Shown in pieces: positions 12,712-24,148 of a stretch of 64,000 nt of DNA. The DNA is taken from NCBI GenBank assembly GCA_029204045.2, contig JAQNDB010000246.1:42984-106983 (forward strand). The letters are read 5' to 3'. Under the pieces are notes generated by a model. It did no database searches. It was not told the origin of the DNA and saw nothing but the letters and a program-made list of their open reading frames with translations. The position numbers and the translations under genes were made by a program. This DNA comes from Tillandsia leiboldiana (taxonomy: Eukaryota; Streptophyta; Magnoliopsida; Poales; Bromeliaceae). Every line of letters begins with the position of its first letter. The first letter of the stretch is position 1.

Positions 12712-14439
12712 ATGAACGCTTTATTTAATTCTCTTTCCTCGACTGAGTTCACACGAATTTCCGCGTGTGAAACTGCAAAGGAGATTTGGGATATTCTCAA
12801 AATTACACATGAGGGTACTAATCTTGTAAAAATTCAAAAGCTCCAGATGCTTACAAGTCAATTTGACTCTATTCATATGGAAGAGCATGAATTGTTTACA
12901 GATTATTACACTAGACTTCAAGATGTAATCAATACTTGTGCTAATTTAGGAGAAAAGATTCCGGAGTCGAGAATTGTAAGAAAGATACTTCGGACTCTTC
13001 CGGAACGGTTTAGGGCAAAGGTTACCGCCATTGAAACCGTTAGTCATCCGGATGAGATGAGAGTAGAGGAATTAGTAGGTGCTTTACAAACATATGAGAT
13101 GACTTTTCCTACTAATCAAGTTTCTTCCAAGTCTTCTTCTAAGCTTACAGGTATTGCGTTCAAATCAACAAAGGAAGAAGATGGCGTATCAAGTTCCGAC
13201 CATGAAATCTCTTTTGCCGATTTTGAAGAACAATTGGTGCGGATCACAAAGAAATTTCGTCGGAAATTTTGGAAGAATCGAACCAATGGATCTTCATCCA
13301 CGAAACTATCTAAAGGATCATCGGGTTCTAAATCCTCTAATCTCAAAAGCTTTGCAAAACCCTCTAAAGAAAAAGAGAAAGATGATTTCGAAGGGGAAAT
13401 CCAATGCTATCGATGCAAAGGCTACGGCCATTTTTCAACGGATTGTCCTTCTCCGAAATCATATAAAAAGAGGGCTTTGCAAGCAAAAACTTGGGATGAT
13501 TCTACTTCTAATGAATCGACCTCAAGTAAAGAGGAAAAATTTGTTGCCTCTCATGCCTCTCATATTCCCTCTTCTAATGGTTGCTTATCATCTTTAATCA
13601 CTGACTCTATTCCTTTGATTTTGCATGAAACATCAACATCCGGCGAAGAGTCATCAAGTGAGGGGGAGTCGGACGAGGAAGAACTCGTTGAGGCATATCA
13701 ACAACTTCTTGCGGAATCTAAGAAGATGGCCAAGCATATCAAGAAGTTGAGGAAGCAACGACTTGAGAATCAAGACGAGAATCATGCTTTAAAGATAAAA
13801 CTTCATGATCTCGAGGAGGAACAAGGACGTTTATTGAATAACAATAAAATCCTCCAAGAAAAGCTAAACCAATCGGAGACAAACGCTAAATCATATACGG
13901 ACAAGATTGGTTTTCTAGAAAAACAGTTTGAGGAGATTCATGTCACCAACCAAGCATTGACCAAACAAGTTCATCAACTTAAATCCGACATACAAAGGAT
14001 TTCAACCGATTCCAAGAAACTTGAGTGTATGTCCGGTTTAGGTCAAACAAGCAAGGTTGGTTTGGGATTCAAAAAGGACCAAACTGTGCATGCTTCAAGT
14101 TCCACAATGAAATTGAAAGGAATAACTTGTCACTTATGTGGACTTGAAGGACATTTGGTGAAGAATTGCCCGAAAAAGAGAAAGAAGAGTCCTTCGGCAA
14201 CTTCATCTACGGGGCGAACTCAACGGAATCAAAAGACACATCAAGTCAAAGGAGTTCACTCAACCCACCAAAGGTCCGAGCCACAACATCAATCATACAA
14301 GTGGATCATTGCGAGGCAAAGACCTAAGGTGGACCAACAGTCAAAGCGGACAACCCCCGGCCACAACGAATCAAGACAACCCAAAATCCAGCGATTTTGG
14401 ATTCGGAAAGGTGATATCTTTCCTTGTCTTAAGTTCTAA
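12712..14439 (+). pseudogene. gag: Copia-type gag, copy 2, open frame but N-terminally truncated
   Basis: From ATG 12712 this gives 575 residues. It opens directly in the UBN2-type gag domain (MNALFNSLSSTEFTRIS), lacking roughly the first 80 residues present in copy 1, because the duplication breakpoint lies inside gag. The rest is uninterrupted: zinc knuckle CYRCKGYGHFSTDC, acidic Ser/Glu-rich linker, coiled coil rich in Glu/Lys/Gln, second knuckle CHLCGLEGHLVKNC and a basic C-terminus ending FPCLKF. Two knuckles separated by a coiled coil suggest oligomerisation and RNA binding. Without its own promoter or N-terminal part, expression as a working Gag is doubtful; internal initiation at 12712 is possible. 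No pol follows. Confidence 0.75.
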
Positions 14440-16077
14440 ATAGCTTATGACTGTATGTAATGCTTTGATTGGTTTTCCCTTCATATCTTTCTTAATCTTT
14501 GCATTACATGTTTTCAATGCTCTTCGTTTTTATACTTTGTTTTTGAACAAAAGGGTTTTTAATGAACAAGTGCATTGAATGAAAAGGGTTTTCACTTTCA
14601 ATCACTCCAATTTAATTTTATATAGATTATCAACTTTATTCCATAATCATAATCTTGAAGATACTTCATTATAGGTGTTTTTGATAGTATAAGCATCAAA
14701 TTTTAGAAATCATGTGTGATCTTTAGATGCTTAATCTATCTCGGTTGTGTGAATTCTTTGTGATAAACATGAGACAACCGATAGACTAAAATTTGGGATT
14801 TAATTCTTTCACGTAAGAGATTGCATTCTTACAAGGGTAAATAAATGAATTGTAAAAGATGTGGAAAGAGTTACATCCGAAAGGAGTGTGAAAACTACCA
14901 CCACATGCTGGAAAGAGCTGCCACCCCGGTCATCCGGTTTGTGTGTGAAGCTACCACATGTTATGGATGCTTGATAGTATTTTATGTGAAAATCTTTAGT
15001 TGAAGCATTTGGAGATTTATATGCAAAACTCTTATATTTTGAACAATCTCCTGGTTGGTATAAGGTGGGATAGTTGAAAGATGCTCAAAGAGCCACCCTT
15101 AGGTATTTTAGTGCTTATCTCAAATTTGAAAGGGTAAGAAATCAAATTGATGTCATTTGGAAATCTCTGTAAGTCATCTTTGTACATCCGTTACATCTTG
15201 ATAGACTTTGGATCTCAAGATTATTTTTGATGACTTGTGTTTGATGAATATAACATGAAAAACTGTTTATAATGTTTTATCTTTGTTTTTCATGATTTAG
15301 GAGTAAATCTTTTTAATCTTGTGAAATTAATTGGATTGAATGACATCTTGTTAATTCATTGGTTAAAGCACTTAAATTGTTTTCTTGATGGAATACAAAT
15401 CGGTATTTGAAAAGATTCTAAAATTTGGATTTGTTTCAAGGAATTATTTGTTTTTTGCCTTCTGGTACCGGTACGCAATCTGCATTTTTGTTATATACCG
15501 GAACTGAGCTTTTATCTCTCTTTCTCTTTGAACTGATGTTGTTAGTGATTTCCTTTTGTCTAGTATGTTCACTGTTTGACAATTTGTGACAAAAAGGGGG
15601 AGAAGAGAAATGACGGAGATGAGATCATCAAGAGAGGACAAACGAAACGAAAATGGAAAAATGGGGAGAACGGAAAATGATGATCGTACCACAAAGGGGG
15701 AGAACATAGATGCTCAAGAACATGGAGAACATGTTAGAGATGCTCAAGATAGGGGGAGAGAAAGAAAAATTGAAAGAGCCGAAAAACAAAAGAACCAAAA
15801 GGAAGACGGATCAAATGCAGGATTCTAATTTCTAACGACTAACGTTTGATTTCGTTTGGAGTTTTGTTTTGCAGGAATTACATCACTTTAAGACTCCAAG
15901 TCCTAAGTCATAGAGTATGTTCTAGGACTGTTTGGTTCAAATGTAATTTTGTATTTATTGGATCTTTCACGCAAAGAAAATCAATGTTTTGGTGATGACA
16001 TTGAGTTTCGATTTTTTGGTTTAAGATGAGTGACTTGAGCGCTTTTATGTATTTTTGGGTTTTGTCACGAAATTGCC
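14440..16077 (+). other. Noncoding 3' region of the copia-type element
   Basis: It holds no pol-like frame. Repeated purine runs of the form AAAGGGGGAGA (15593-15603, 15693-15702, 15751-15760) precede the true PPT, as is common near the 3' end of SIRE-like elements. A short frame at 15586-15828 (80 residues, mostly Arg/Lys/Glu/Asp) overlaps these runs and is probably not a gene. Confidence 0.6.
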
Positions 16078-16089
16078 AAAGGGGGAGAT
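16078..16089 (+). other. Polypurine tract
   Basis: AAAGGGGGAGAT directly abuts the 3' LTR start TGTTACGG at 16090. Confidence 0.88.
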
Positions 16090-17480
16090 TGTTACGGCAT
16101 TTTGGTATTGGCATATTTCGTGAGTCAAGTCAGTGAGTTGAGTCGGAGTCTTAAAGGGATCAAATTGTCAATCAGCAATCAAAGACTTAGAGAAGATTCA
16201 ACAAGAGCTCAAGTTGACACTCAGTGTCTTGAGTCTTGAAGATTGAAGTTGAAGAATTGTGGATCAGTTACATCAATCTCAAGAACAAAGTATTCAAAAG
16301 GATCAGGTATGTTTAACTAAATAATTTTGGTGATCCGAATACTTTCTTATAGTGTAGAAACACTTGGATGATTTTTTAATTGCATAAAAATCAAAAACTG
16401 GACATGGGACATGTTCAGGATCCGGATCAGACCTTGCAATCCGGATCCCGAAGGGTACTTGTTCATTGGCAATTTCAATCCGGATCCTAGGCCATTCCGA
16501 TCCGGATCCCGAACATGGGACTTTGCTGAATTGCATGAACGATCCGGATCGGACCTTGCAATCCGGATCCCGAACCCTTGGTTTTCTGGAATCGTCAATC
16601 TCGTTACGACGATCCGGATCGCAGTAAATCCGATCCGGATTGCCGTCCTGAAAATTTCCAGATAAGGTATGTTTTTGATTCTTATCTCTTTCCAAAGGTT
16701 TCTAAACTATAAATAGACATTTAGGGTTTCTCAAAAACGTGGGAGCTACGGCCGATCAATTGATAAAACACTTGAGAGCAACCCTAGAGGCTAGGTTTTT
16801 ATCGATCTTCTTCATAGCCTCTTTTAGGTCAATTCGACGGTTCTTTCAAGAACATATCTTTTGTCGAATTGATCTAATCTTTGCTTAGAGATTTCTTCTA
16901 CGGTTCCTCAATGAGAATCTAAGCAAAGGATCACCATCGAAGTCAATATTCTTATCGACTGAGTTTGCGTCGTGGATTCGACGTGGCATCGTGGATTCGG
17001 TGTGCTAAAGGCGTTTCGTGGATTCGAAACGTGTGCTCGTGGATTCGAGTGGCGTTCGTGGATTCGAACGTGTGCAGTGGGCGTGCAAAATCGGTGGAGC
17101 GCGAGGTCCAAGAAATTGAAGGAGGGGTTAAATCCGTGGAGACGGTAATCACCTTGTTATTCTTCTTTTCTTAGGGATTGTTATTGCGTGGATATCCAAC
17201 CGGTCAGCGCAAGGTCCGAAGAAGCTGAAGGAGGGGTTGAGTCCGTGGAGTCGGTAATCACCTTGTTATTCTTCTATTCTTAGTGGATTGTTATTGCGTG
17301 TTGGTCCCGTGGTTTTTCTCCTGGATTGGAGTTTCCACGTAAATCTCGGTGTGCTGTTTTTATTTTCCGCATTGGTTTTTATTTTGCACTGAGATTGAGT
17401 TTTTAAGTATTACACCTATTCACCCCCCTCTAGTTGTTTGATAGTACCTATTTAGATCCTTTGGGATTCATAACTCTACA
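16090..17480 (+). repeat. 3' LTR of the copia-type element
   Basis: 1391 bp, same termini and internal repeats as the 5' LTR. Divergence is scattered (for example around 16740-16770 and 17460-17475), so the insertion is not very recent. Confidence 0.9.
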
Positions 17481-17611
17481 TAGAGAAGGCTCAATCCCAT
17501 GGGGGATTGGGACTCTTCTATATATGTGGCGGTCTGTCATTGCTCTGGCTGTTTTTGCAACTCTGATTTATAAAAAAATTTTATACACTGATTTTTGAAC
17601 TCGGGGCGTGA
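17481..17611 (+). mobile_element. Terminal fragment of an LTR, plus strand
   Basis: The segment ends in CTCGGGGCGTGACA, the terminus shared by the long LTRs here. It contains a short inverted repeat CAATCCC/GGGATTG. The rest of this LTR is not visible to the left. Confidence 0.5.
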
Positions 17612-19407
17612 CATGGGGGTTCTCTCTAATACACATAGTGAGCAAGTCGGAAATTAAGGTATGCAACAACCACCCACCTCGATAGCGAAGCATGTATCCA
17701 AATGCGCCCACACTCCGGGGAAACCGCGGTACACCGCAAAGCTGCAAAAGTAACCCACACGAGGCACAATTAATCCACTAATCCTCAAATTACTGCTGTC
17801 CATAAAACAAGCCAGAAAAAGGATTAATTTCACCTGCGAGAAGGCCTCAGAAAATTCCATAAAAATAACCATCGCGATCCTCGCGACGAGCCGATCGAAA
17901 CGAGTACTCGCACGTCCAGATCCGACACCTGTAGGCCAAGGAACAAATGAAACATCGCCGCAAGCCAAAATTCCTCACAACAAATATCCTGCAGCAAACA
18001 CTAAGGAAGATGCGAAAATATCACCTCTGTACAGTCCTCCAAAAATTCCACAAAAATCACGGTTGCGTTCCTCGCGTCGAGTAGATGAAAATAGAGTACT
18101 TATACGCCTTGATCCGATAATCGTAGGCCAAGAAATAAATCCGACAAGCCAGTGCTGTCCAAAAAGCCACCACAGAAAATGGGGTCAGAAGTTGCCTCGG
18201 GAACCATGCCGAAAACCCAAAACGAAGCAATGCGATCAACACGAAAAACGAAGCCGCACCTCTCGTGAACGCGCTGCCACAAAAATCGTAGAAAACGATG
18301 GTCGGAGTAAGCCAAGGGAGCCTTCGCACCGAAACGCGACGAAGGGGATCACTGGTGAAGGAAAGTCGCACTGTGCCGAAATGGCGCAAACCTTGAAGTG
18401 CTTGCCACCAAAAATTCTCAAACTTCTCCACGAGATGCAGCAGCCCAAGAGGAAGAACTTTCATACACAACTCTTGGAGAGAAGAAGCCCAGAAGAAGCC
18501 CCAAACCATCCTTGAATTCGGCCTTATATAGGCCCAACTCAACAAATGAGAAAATGACCATTGGGTCCCAAGTTCCGGGCGCCCGAAATGTTTCGGGCGC
18601 GCATAGTACTTCGATCTGGGCCGTCCACCAAGCGCCTGAATCAACCAGATTGAGCCACGTGGCCCCCGAACAGGCAACAGCGGCGCCAGCCAACCCGGCC
18701 GCGCCGCGTGGCACGCCCCGCGCCTGCCCGCCGTACGTGGCGCGCTGCCCCGCGCATACGGCCACCTGCCCCGCCGTACGGCCACCTGCCCGCCTGCCAG
18801 CGCACGTCGCCACACCTGCCGCGCACAGTACCCCGACCAATGGGGAGGCGCCACGTGTCAGCCCCTTCGCTTGATGCGCCCGGTGAACGCACGCCCGATG
18901 CACCGAACCAGTAGCCAGCTGCCACGTGCCCCCCCCAGTCCACCATACACTCCGCCCTCTCCGTATACCGCGCCCCGCAGACCGGCCCACTCCCGAGCCG
19001 CCACGCATCCGGCCCCCGGCGCACGCCCGCCGCGTGGACCGGGCGGTCCGCGCCTCTGCCCGCCACGCTGCCCACGGCTGCGCCGCCGCGCTCCGCCGCT
19101 GCCCGCCGGCCGGAACAATGCCCCAACTGCCTCGAAAATCATGTTTTCTCATCCGGGCTCCGAAAAATACAAGTAAATAGCCCATTTTCACCGTTTTCGC
19201 GCGCTGAGTCCAAATCCGGTGTCCGTTTTCCCAAATTCCACTTCTAAAATTTGTCGAAGGCAAACAAATGCCCGATTTTAATCCAAATTTTGCGCTGAGT
19301 CCAAATCTTGGGTCCGATTTGCGCACAATCACCTCTAACACCCATCAAAGGCATCCAGAAGCTGCGGTTCACACTGCAAAAGCCATGCAGAGATCCGGGT
19401 CCTCACA
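17612..19407 (-). mobile_element. LTR 'D', 5' portion, minus strand
   Basis: On the minus strand it starts TGTGAGGACCCGG at 19407. The GC-rich U3 (about 18640-19140), G-box, palindrome and TATA box follow, and then leader sequence homologous to LTRs A and C. The 3' portion is missing. Several long frames cross the GC-rich U3 but carry no recognisable domain. Confidence 0.7.
18524..18663 (-). promoter_or_regulatory. LTR D promoter: G-box, GC palindrome, TATA box
   Basis: On the minus strand the order is GCCACGTGGC (18654-18663), the palindromic core CGGGCGCCCG (18576-18585) and TATATAA (18524-18530). This matches the order and approximate spacing seen in LTRs A and C. Confidence 0.6.
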
Positions 19408-20608
19408 TGTTATTGACTTTACTTGCATCCTTTCATATTTTTGAGAAATTTTTTATGGTTTGGATATCATGATAATTCATTTGATGCAATGATCTTTTAT
19501 ATCAATTAGTTCATTTTAAATTGATCAAAGTCAATTTCTCTCTCAAATGATCTCTTGGTATAGTTTTTATCATATTTGAAAATTGTGTTAAGTATGAACA
19601 TGAGATCAATTTTTGGTTGAATACTTTATATCTTAAATAATTGATAACCAATTGAGGGGGAGTTTGTTAAAATATTTATGCTCAAAAGATGTGGAAAGAG
19701 TTACATCCCAATGAGGAGTGTTAAAACTACCACCACATGGAGGAAAGAGCTACCACCTCGGTCGTCCGAGTACTGTGTGCAGCTACCACATGTATACAAA
19801 GCATGATTTTTCTTGATTGATTAGATAAAATACTTTTTGGAATACTTGACTTTGTCGAATTCCAAGGTTGGTATAAGGTGGGGATTTTTATTGAAAGATG
19901 CTCAAAGAGCCACTCCTTACAATAAATTGACTAGATATATTATCTAACATATTTGGGATTTCAAACATCTATCGATCTTGGTGCTTCATCTTCTTTACTA
20001 AATTGATGATTTGATAAATGCATTACTCATAAGATCGTGATAGATGTCATTGAACTTGTTCAACTTTAAAGGTTTTAATTCTTATAAATTGTCGTTTCAT
20101 TATTTAGATATTATTGATAGATTTAGCATAATCTATTTCTTTTGATATGAAACGATGACTTTTGTTTAAAGTTGACATACAAAAGTGCTTACAATCTTTT
20201 TCTGGATTTTCTGGAATTTTTCTAAATTTTTCTGAAGAAAAAGTTGAAGCCGATCCGGACTGGAAAATCCGTTCCGGATCCCGAATGCAGAAATCTTCTG
20301 CGGGTAGCCGATCCGTACTGGATTCTTGAGCTGATCCGGACCGCGGCTAGGGTTTATATGAAACAAAAGGGTATTTGATTTCTTTTCACAACAATCTTTT
20401 GTTTCCATGTCGCCAGAGTTTCTCTCTCTAGAAAACAACCGATTTGGAGCCCTTCTAACTCAAGTTCTTCGGATTCAAGTAAGTTTTTGTGATCAAAACT
20501 CGATTTTTTCACTGTTTTTGCATTGTTCTTCAAACGTGAGTGAAAATCATGATTCGAATTCAATTCTAGATAGTTTTTGATCAAATTTCTTTTGAAATAA
20601 AAACTCTG

Positions 20609-21188
20609 TGTGACACCCCCGGAATTTGGATTAGTCCTCTATATAAATGATATAATAGGACTAAAATCTCTAACCCGGCTATAGTATTTTGGATGGTAGC
20701 AAGATCCAAGAGGAACATGAGAGTTAAGCGTGCTAGAGCTAGAGTAGTTCTAGGATGGGTGACCCCCTGGGAAGTGGGGCGTCACAGTTGGTATCAGAGC
20801 CATTCACCAGCCGGAAATGTGAGATGAGTCTCGGCTGAGCCAGGGTTATATAGCGGGTAGAGCGAGGCTCCCCGGCTAATGACCGCTGTGAGTGGAGTGC
20901 AGCTCCTCACAAGGTCGGCTAAGGCTAGCGAGACGAGTCTCACATCGCCTGGTGCTTGTGAGTGCGCTTGAGCCTGACGTGGACGTCAGGGCTTAAAGGG
21001 GGGGGAAGAATGTGACACCCCCGGAATTTGGATTAGTCCTCTATATAAATGATATAATAGGACTAAAATCTCTAACCCGGCTATAGCATTTTGGATGGTA
21101 GCAAGATCCAAGAGGAACATGAGAGTTAAGCGTGCTAGAGCTAGAGTAGTTCTAGGATGGGCGACCCCCTGGGAAGTGGGGCGTCACA
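20609..21188 (+). mobile_element. Cassandra TRIM retrotransposon, complete, 580 bp
   Basis: Two 178-bp LTRs (20609-20786, 21011-21188) differ at only two positions that I can see. PBS TGGTATCAGAGC is at 20789-20800 and a G-rich PPT at about 20995-21010. A perfect 5-bp duplication CTCTG flanks it (20604-20608, 21189-21193). The LTRs contain 5S rRNA-derived sequence, the hallmark of Cassandra. It encodes no protein and must use enzymes of other elements. Confidence 0.93.
20694..20775 (+). promoter_or_regulatory. 5S rRNA-derived Pol III promoter in Cassandra 5' LTR
   Basis: Box A region AGTTAAGCGTGCT (20722-20734) and box C region GATGGGTGACCCCCTGGG (20755-20772) match the internal control regions of plant 5S rRNA genes as I know them. 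An identical arrangement is in the 3' LTR, with one change (GATGGGCGACC). The upstream half of the 5S sequence is degenerate, so this is not a functional 5S gene. Confidence 0.85.
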
Positions 21189-21510
21189 CTCTGAGTAGAT
21201 TAGTTTTGTTTATATGCTTGGTATTCTCTTGATAAACGGATTTTTATGCTTCGATTTCTAAAAATTCGGTTTTAGGGCATATGATAAGAATTTTTGTAAA
21301 TCATGGAATTGATCTATTTTTAAAATTCTTTTTGCAAAACTAACTTGATTCCTGGTCTCTCTACACGATAATGATTGTTTGGGTACAATTTTTCAAATTT
21401 TTAAAAATTAAACAATTTTTCGTGTTCTTGAGTTCTTGCTCGCATGTTTCTCATTTACTAAGGCACTAGTAAGGATGGCTTTTACTTGGATTATTGTACT
21501 CCTTGTAGCC

Positions 21511-22959
21511 ATGGTACACACAAGAGCAACGAACAAACCAAAAAGGGCTAGGAAAGCTCAAGACAGCTCAGATTCAGGATCCGAGACTGAATCCGTCGAC
21601 TGGGATGAACTTATGGAGGAAGGGACAGCGCATGCTACGGCGACTGCCTCAAAAAGGAAAGCCCCAGCAGCTACAACAAAGGCAAAGACAGCGCCTACTG
21701 CTGCAGAAAAAGGGAAAGCCCCAATGGAATCAACTCCAATCAAAATGAAGAGAAAGAGCATTGCTCGGAAGAGAGGTAGTGCTCGAGGTATCTCTATCGA
21801 AGAGCCACTCGCAAGCAAGCCTCCTCCAAAGGATTTTTTGCATATAAGCTCTGAGAGAATTAAGGATTTTGAAAAGAGGGAATGCATTGGTGAACGACAT
21901 GTGAATGTCAAAGCTCTAAAGGAGCGTTCTGCATTATTCGGGACTCTTTTTGATCAAGCAGGACTTGCCCCCATTTGTAATTTCCCAGAGTCTACTGGCT
22001 ATTGTCTTCACTTGGTGAGGATGTTTTATCAGAATGCAACAAAATTGGTTGATCTTGAGGACGGACCAAGAGAATTTCTAACAGCGGTTAGAAATATTAA
22101 GATCAAGATTACACCTCAGCTGATTGGAGAGGTGTTGGGAATGAAGGCCCGGGTTGATGGGTTTCATTACCTTAAAGGTCATCTCTTTACCAACACCACC
22201 TGGAGAGTGGTCATGGATGTCATCTGTCTCCCGGATACTCAGTCGACAGGGAACTCTATTTTCTCAAAAGAACTTCGACCTGAGTACCGGTACTTAAACT
22301 TCATTGTTTGCTATAACATCCTACCCAACATGCAAACAAAAGTTCTTAGATGGGATAGAATGTTGTTTCTTTATCTTCTTGGAAACCCCACAGCAGCCTT
22401 GGGATCCAACTTCAACATTCCCTATCTCATTTGGTCGAGGATGGCGCGGTATGTGGAGAATGCCCATCCCACAGAGAGACTTCCTTTTCTAATGATAATT
22501 ATGCGCATCCTTCGCAAGTTCAAGATTGACACAAGTGCGAGCACATACATGCACAGTTTGGGAACGATCAATGACACAACAATAGTGAAGTCCCTCTCAA
22601 CGAGACAAGATGAGCCACCCACACCTCCTCGTACAAAGAGATCAACAGCAGCAACAGCAGCAACAGCAGCACCAACAACAGCAGCAACAGCTTCAGCACC
22701 ACCAGCACCAGCTTCAACATCAGAGGATGACGCCTCTGTCACATCGATATATAGGGAACAACAACGGTTATCATCAGAACAAGAACGAATGTCTTCCGAA
22801 TTCGTATCGATCAAGGCCGACATAGGGGATTTAAAAAACAAGCAGATATCTATGGCCAAGTTAGTTAAAAAGATCTTCCAGAAACTTGGTTGCAGCAGTT
22901 CTGAGGATTCAGACTGGTTTTTCTGTTGTTCTAATTGTTTTTGTTTTTGCAAGTTTTAG
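21511..22959 (+). CDS. Accessory ORF of a copia-type element (putative plant transposon protein)
   Basis: I chose ATG 21511, in the context GCCATGG, over upstream in-frame codons because the protein then begins with the basic MVHTRATNKPKRARK typical of such ORFs; this gives 482 residues. Residues about 1-95 are basic and low-complexity with an acidic Ser patch (possible nuclear localisation). Residues about 105-350 form a folded region (ISSERIKDFEKRECIGERH ... LIGEVLGMKARVDGF ... LRPEYRYLNFIVCYNILP ... LLGNPTAALGSNFNIPYLIW) that I recognise as the 'putative plant transposon protein' family found as extra ORFs in plant LTR elements. A Thr/Ala/Pro linker coded by CAACAG-type repeats (about 22640-22720) and a short helical tail rich in Gln/Glu/Arg follow. 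Function is unknown. The frame is fully open with no stops, in contrast to the decayed surroundings. A PPT-like run follows 70 bp downstream. Confidence 0.7.
   Translation: MVHTRATNKPKRARKAQDSSDSGSETESVDWDELMEEGTAHATATASKRKAPAATTKAKTAPTAAEKGKAPMESTPIKMKRKSIARKRGSARGISIEEPLASKPPPKDFLHISSERIKDFEKRECIGERHVNVKALKERSALFGTLFDQAGLAPICNFPESTGYCLHLVRMFYQNATKLVDLEDGPREFLTAVRNIKIKITPQLIGEVLGMKARVDGFHYLKGHLFTNTTWRVVMDVICLPDTQSTGNSIFSKELRPEYRYLNFIVCYNILPNMQTKVLRWDRMLFLYLLGNPTAALGSNFNIPYLIWSRMARYVENAHPTERLPFLMIIMRILRKFKIDTSASTYMHSLGTINDTTIVKSLSTRQDEPPTPPRTKRSTAATAATAAPTTAATASAPPAPASTSEDDASVTSIYREQQRLSSEQERMSSEFVSIKADIGDLKNKQISMAKLVKKIFQKLGCSSSEDSDWFFCCSNCFCFCKF
22640..22735. repeat. CAG/CAA-rich trinucleotide tract inside the accessory ORF
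   Basis: Interrupted CAACAGCAG repeats. Read in the coding frame they give Thr/Ala, whereas the +1 frame reads Gln. Confidence 0.7.
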
Positions 22960-23027
22960 TCTTAGTTCTTACTATTTTTGAACATTTAACTCCCTTAATT
23001 TTTGTAATTTTGGCTACTTTTAGTGAC

Positions 23028-23040
23028 AAAAAGGGGGAGA
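23028..23040 (+). other. PPT-like purine run
   Basis: AAAAAGGGGGAGA lies downstream of the accessory ORF. No LTR start is evident directly after it, so this may be an internal purine run of the SIRE type. Confidence 0.4.
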
Positions 23041-24148
23041 GAGATATAAACAATGGTTTGATAATGGTTTGTGAGAACTTTGGAACATTAAAACTTGAAA
23101 GGTAAGTATGACAACAACTTTGGTTTTGTATTGTGAATAATTGCATGTCTCGACTAACTATTTGACTAACTATTTGGGCATGTATTATTACTAACAAGTT
23201 GTTTGTTGACTAACATACTTGACATTTGGAATTTAATGCTTAGAAGATATGTCTATCTCTGATTGGTATTTTAATACATATCTGATTTTGTAAATGTCAT
23301 GGTGAGTATAAACTTCATCTCTCTGGTTGGTTTTTGAATGTTAAACTCTTGAGGTATCTAACTCCAACATGGGCCGCGTTTCACCGTAGGTCCGCCCGTT
23401 TTATCTTTAATTTTTCTTTATTTTCTTTTCTTTTTCTTTCTCTTTTACTTTAGTTTTTAGCCTCTTTGCCTTTGAACACTTGCTTTTCTTTCTTATTCGA
23501 GCTTATAGCTCCCTTTTTGCCACTAGCAAATCACTTTCTCTTTCCTTTGAGCATTTAGCACTTTGCTTTCACTTTAAACCTTTCGAAAGTACCTCGTCCG
23601 ACGGGTCACTGCCCAGGGAGTCCTGCTCCACTTGACGAGTCTCAAATTCGAAGGCGCCATTTACATTTTTTTATGCTTTTTAGCCACTTTTAGCTTGCTT
23701 TTAAACTTTGTCTTTTTACGACAATTTATCTCTTATCCTAGGTCTCGCCATCAGGATAACTAGGAGTCACTTGGACTCTTAAACATTTCTCTTTTATTTC
23801 TTTAACTCAAATTGAAGTTAAAGTTATTGTCCATTTGCTCAGACACCCTATGACTTTCTAGGGTTGTATTTGTATAGTTTTTTAACCTTGGGATCTTATC
23901 CCACTTCCCTGATTCCTTACTGGATCCTAGAGTTAACTTAACTCTATTTTTCTATTCCACTTTAACTTCGAGTTACACTGACTCTAATTTCCTGTTTTCC
24001 TTTCGTATCTCCCCACTTGATCCATTTTTTCCATTTTCCTGATTCCTTACTGAATCCTAGAGTTAACTTAACTCTGTTTTTCCGTTCCACTTTCAACTTA
24101 GAGTTACACTGACTCTAATTCCTTGTCTGTGAGTTTAAACTCTTCTAA

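Larger units (their letters stand above)
10434..14977. repeat. Tandem duplication of about 2.27 kb (gag plus downstream noncoding)
   Basis: Unit 1 runs from about 10434 to 12706 and unit 2 from about 12707 to 14977. Both begin GAAAGGTATGAACGC and end in a noncoding tail with 'aagctaccacatgt'. The tail includes the motif GATGTGGAAAGAGTTACATC, also found at 19687-19707 in the neighbouring remnant. The units differ by scattered substitutions, two nonsense codons and small indels. Confidence 0.85.
8778..17480 (+). mobile_element. Ty1/copia-type LTR retrotransposon, gag-only and non-autonomous
   Basis: The two LTRs (8778-10170, 16090-17480) differ by 2 bp in length and share the start TGTTACGGC and the end CTACA. 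The PBS TGGTATCAGAGC and the PPT AAAGGGGGAGAT are in place. Only gag-type coding is present, in two tandem copies. No protease, integrase or reverse transcriptase frame is found, so movement would need enzymes in trans. PPT style, large gag with coiled coil, and the purine-rich 3' region resemble SIRE/Maximus-like elements; that lineage call is an inference. Flanking 5-mers (GCACC, TAGAG) do not match, so no target-site duplication is seen. Confidence 0.85.
19408..23360 (+). mobile_element. Internal and LTR-like remnant of a second copia-type element
   Basis: The stretch 19670-19920 repeats motifs of the copia-type element's noncoding tail ('gatgtggaaagagttacatc', 'ggttggtataaggtggg', 'aaagatgctcaaagagccac'). 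GATCCGG-type motifs and a TATA-like TTTATATG follow at 20240-20360. An intact accessory ORF (21511-22959) and a PPT-like run (23028-23040) come last. No gag or pol frame is seen. A Cassandra element sits at 20609-21188. Confidence 0.6.

Noticed and set aside
15586..15828. Envelope-like or accessory protein of the copia-type element
   Set aside because: 80 residues of charged low-complexity sequence arising from purine-rich PPT-like runs. Too little to support a protein.
20694..20775. Functional 5S rRNA gene
   Set aside because: Only the internal promoter half resembles 5S, and it lies in a 178-bp LTR with 5-bp target duplication: a Cassandra element.
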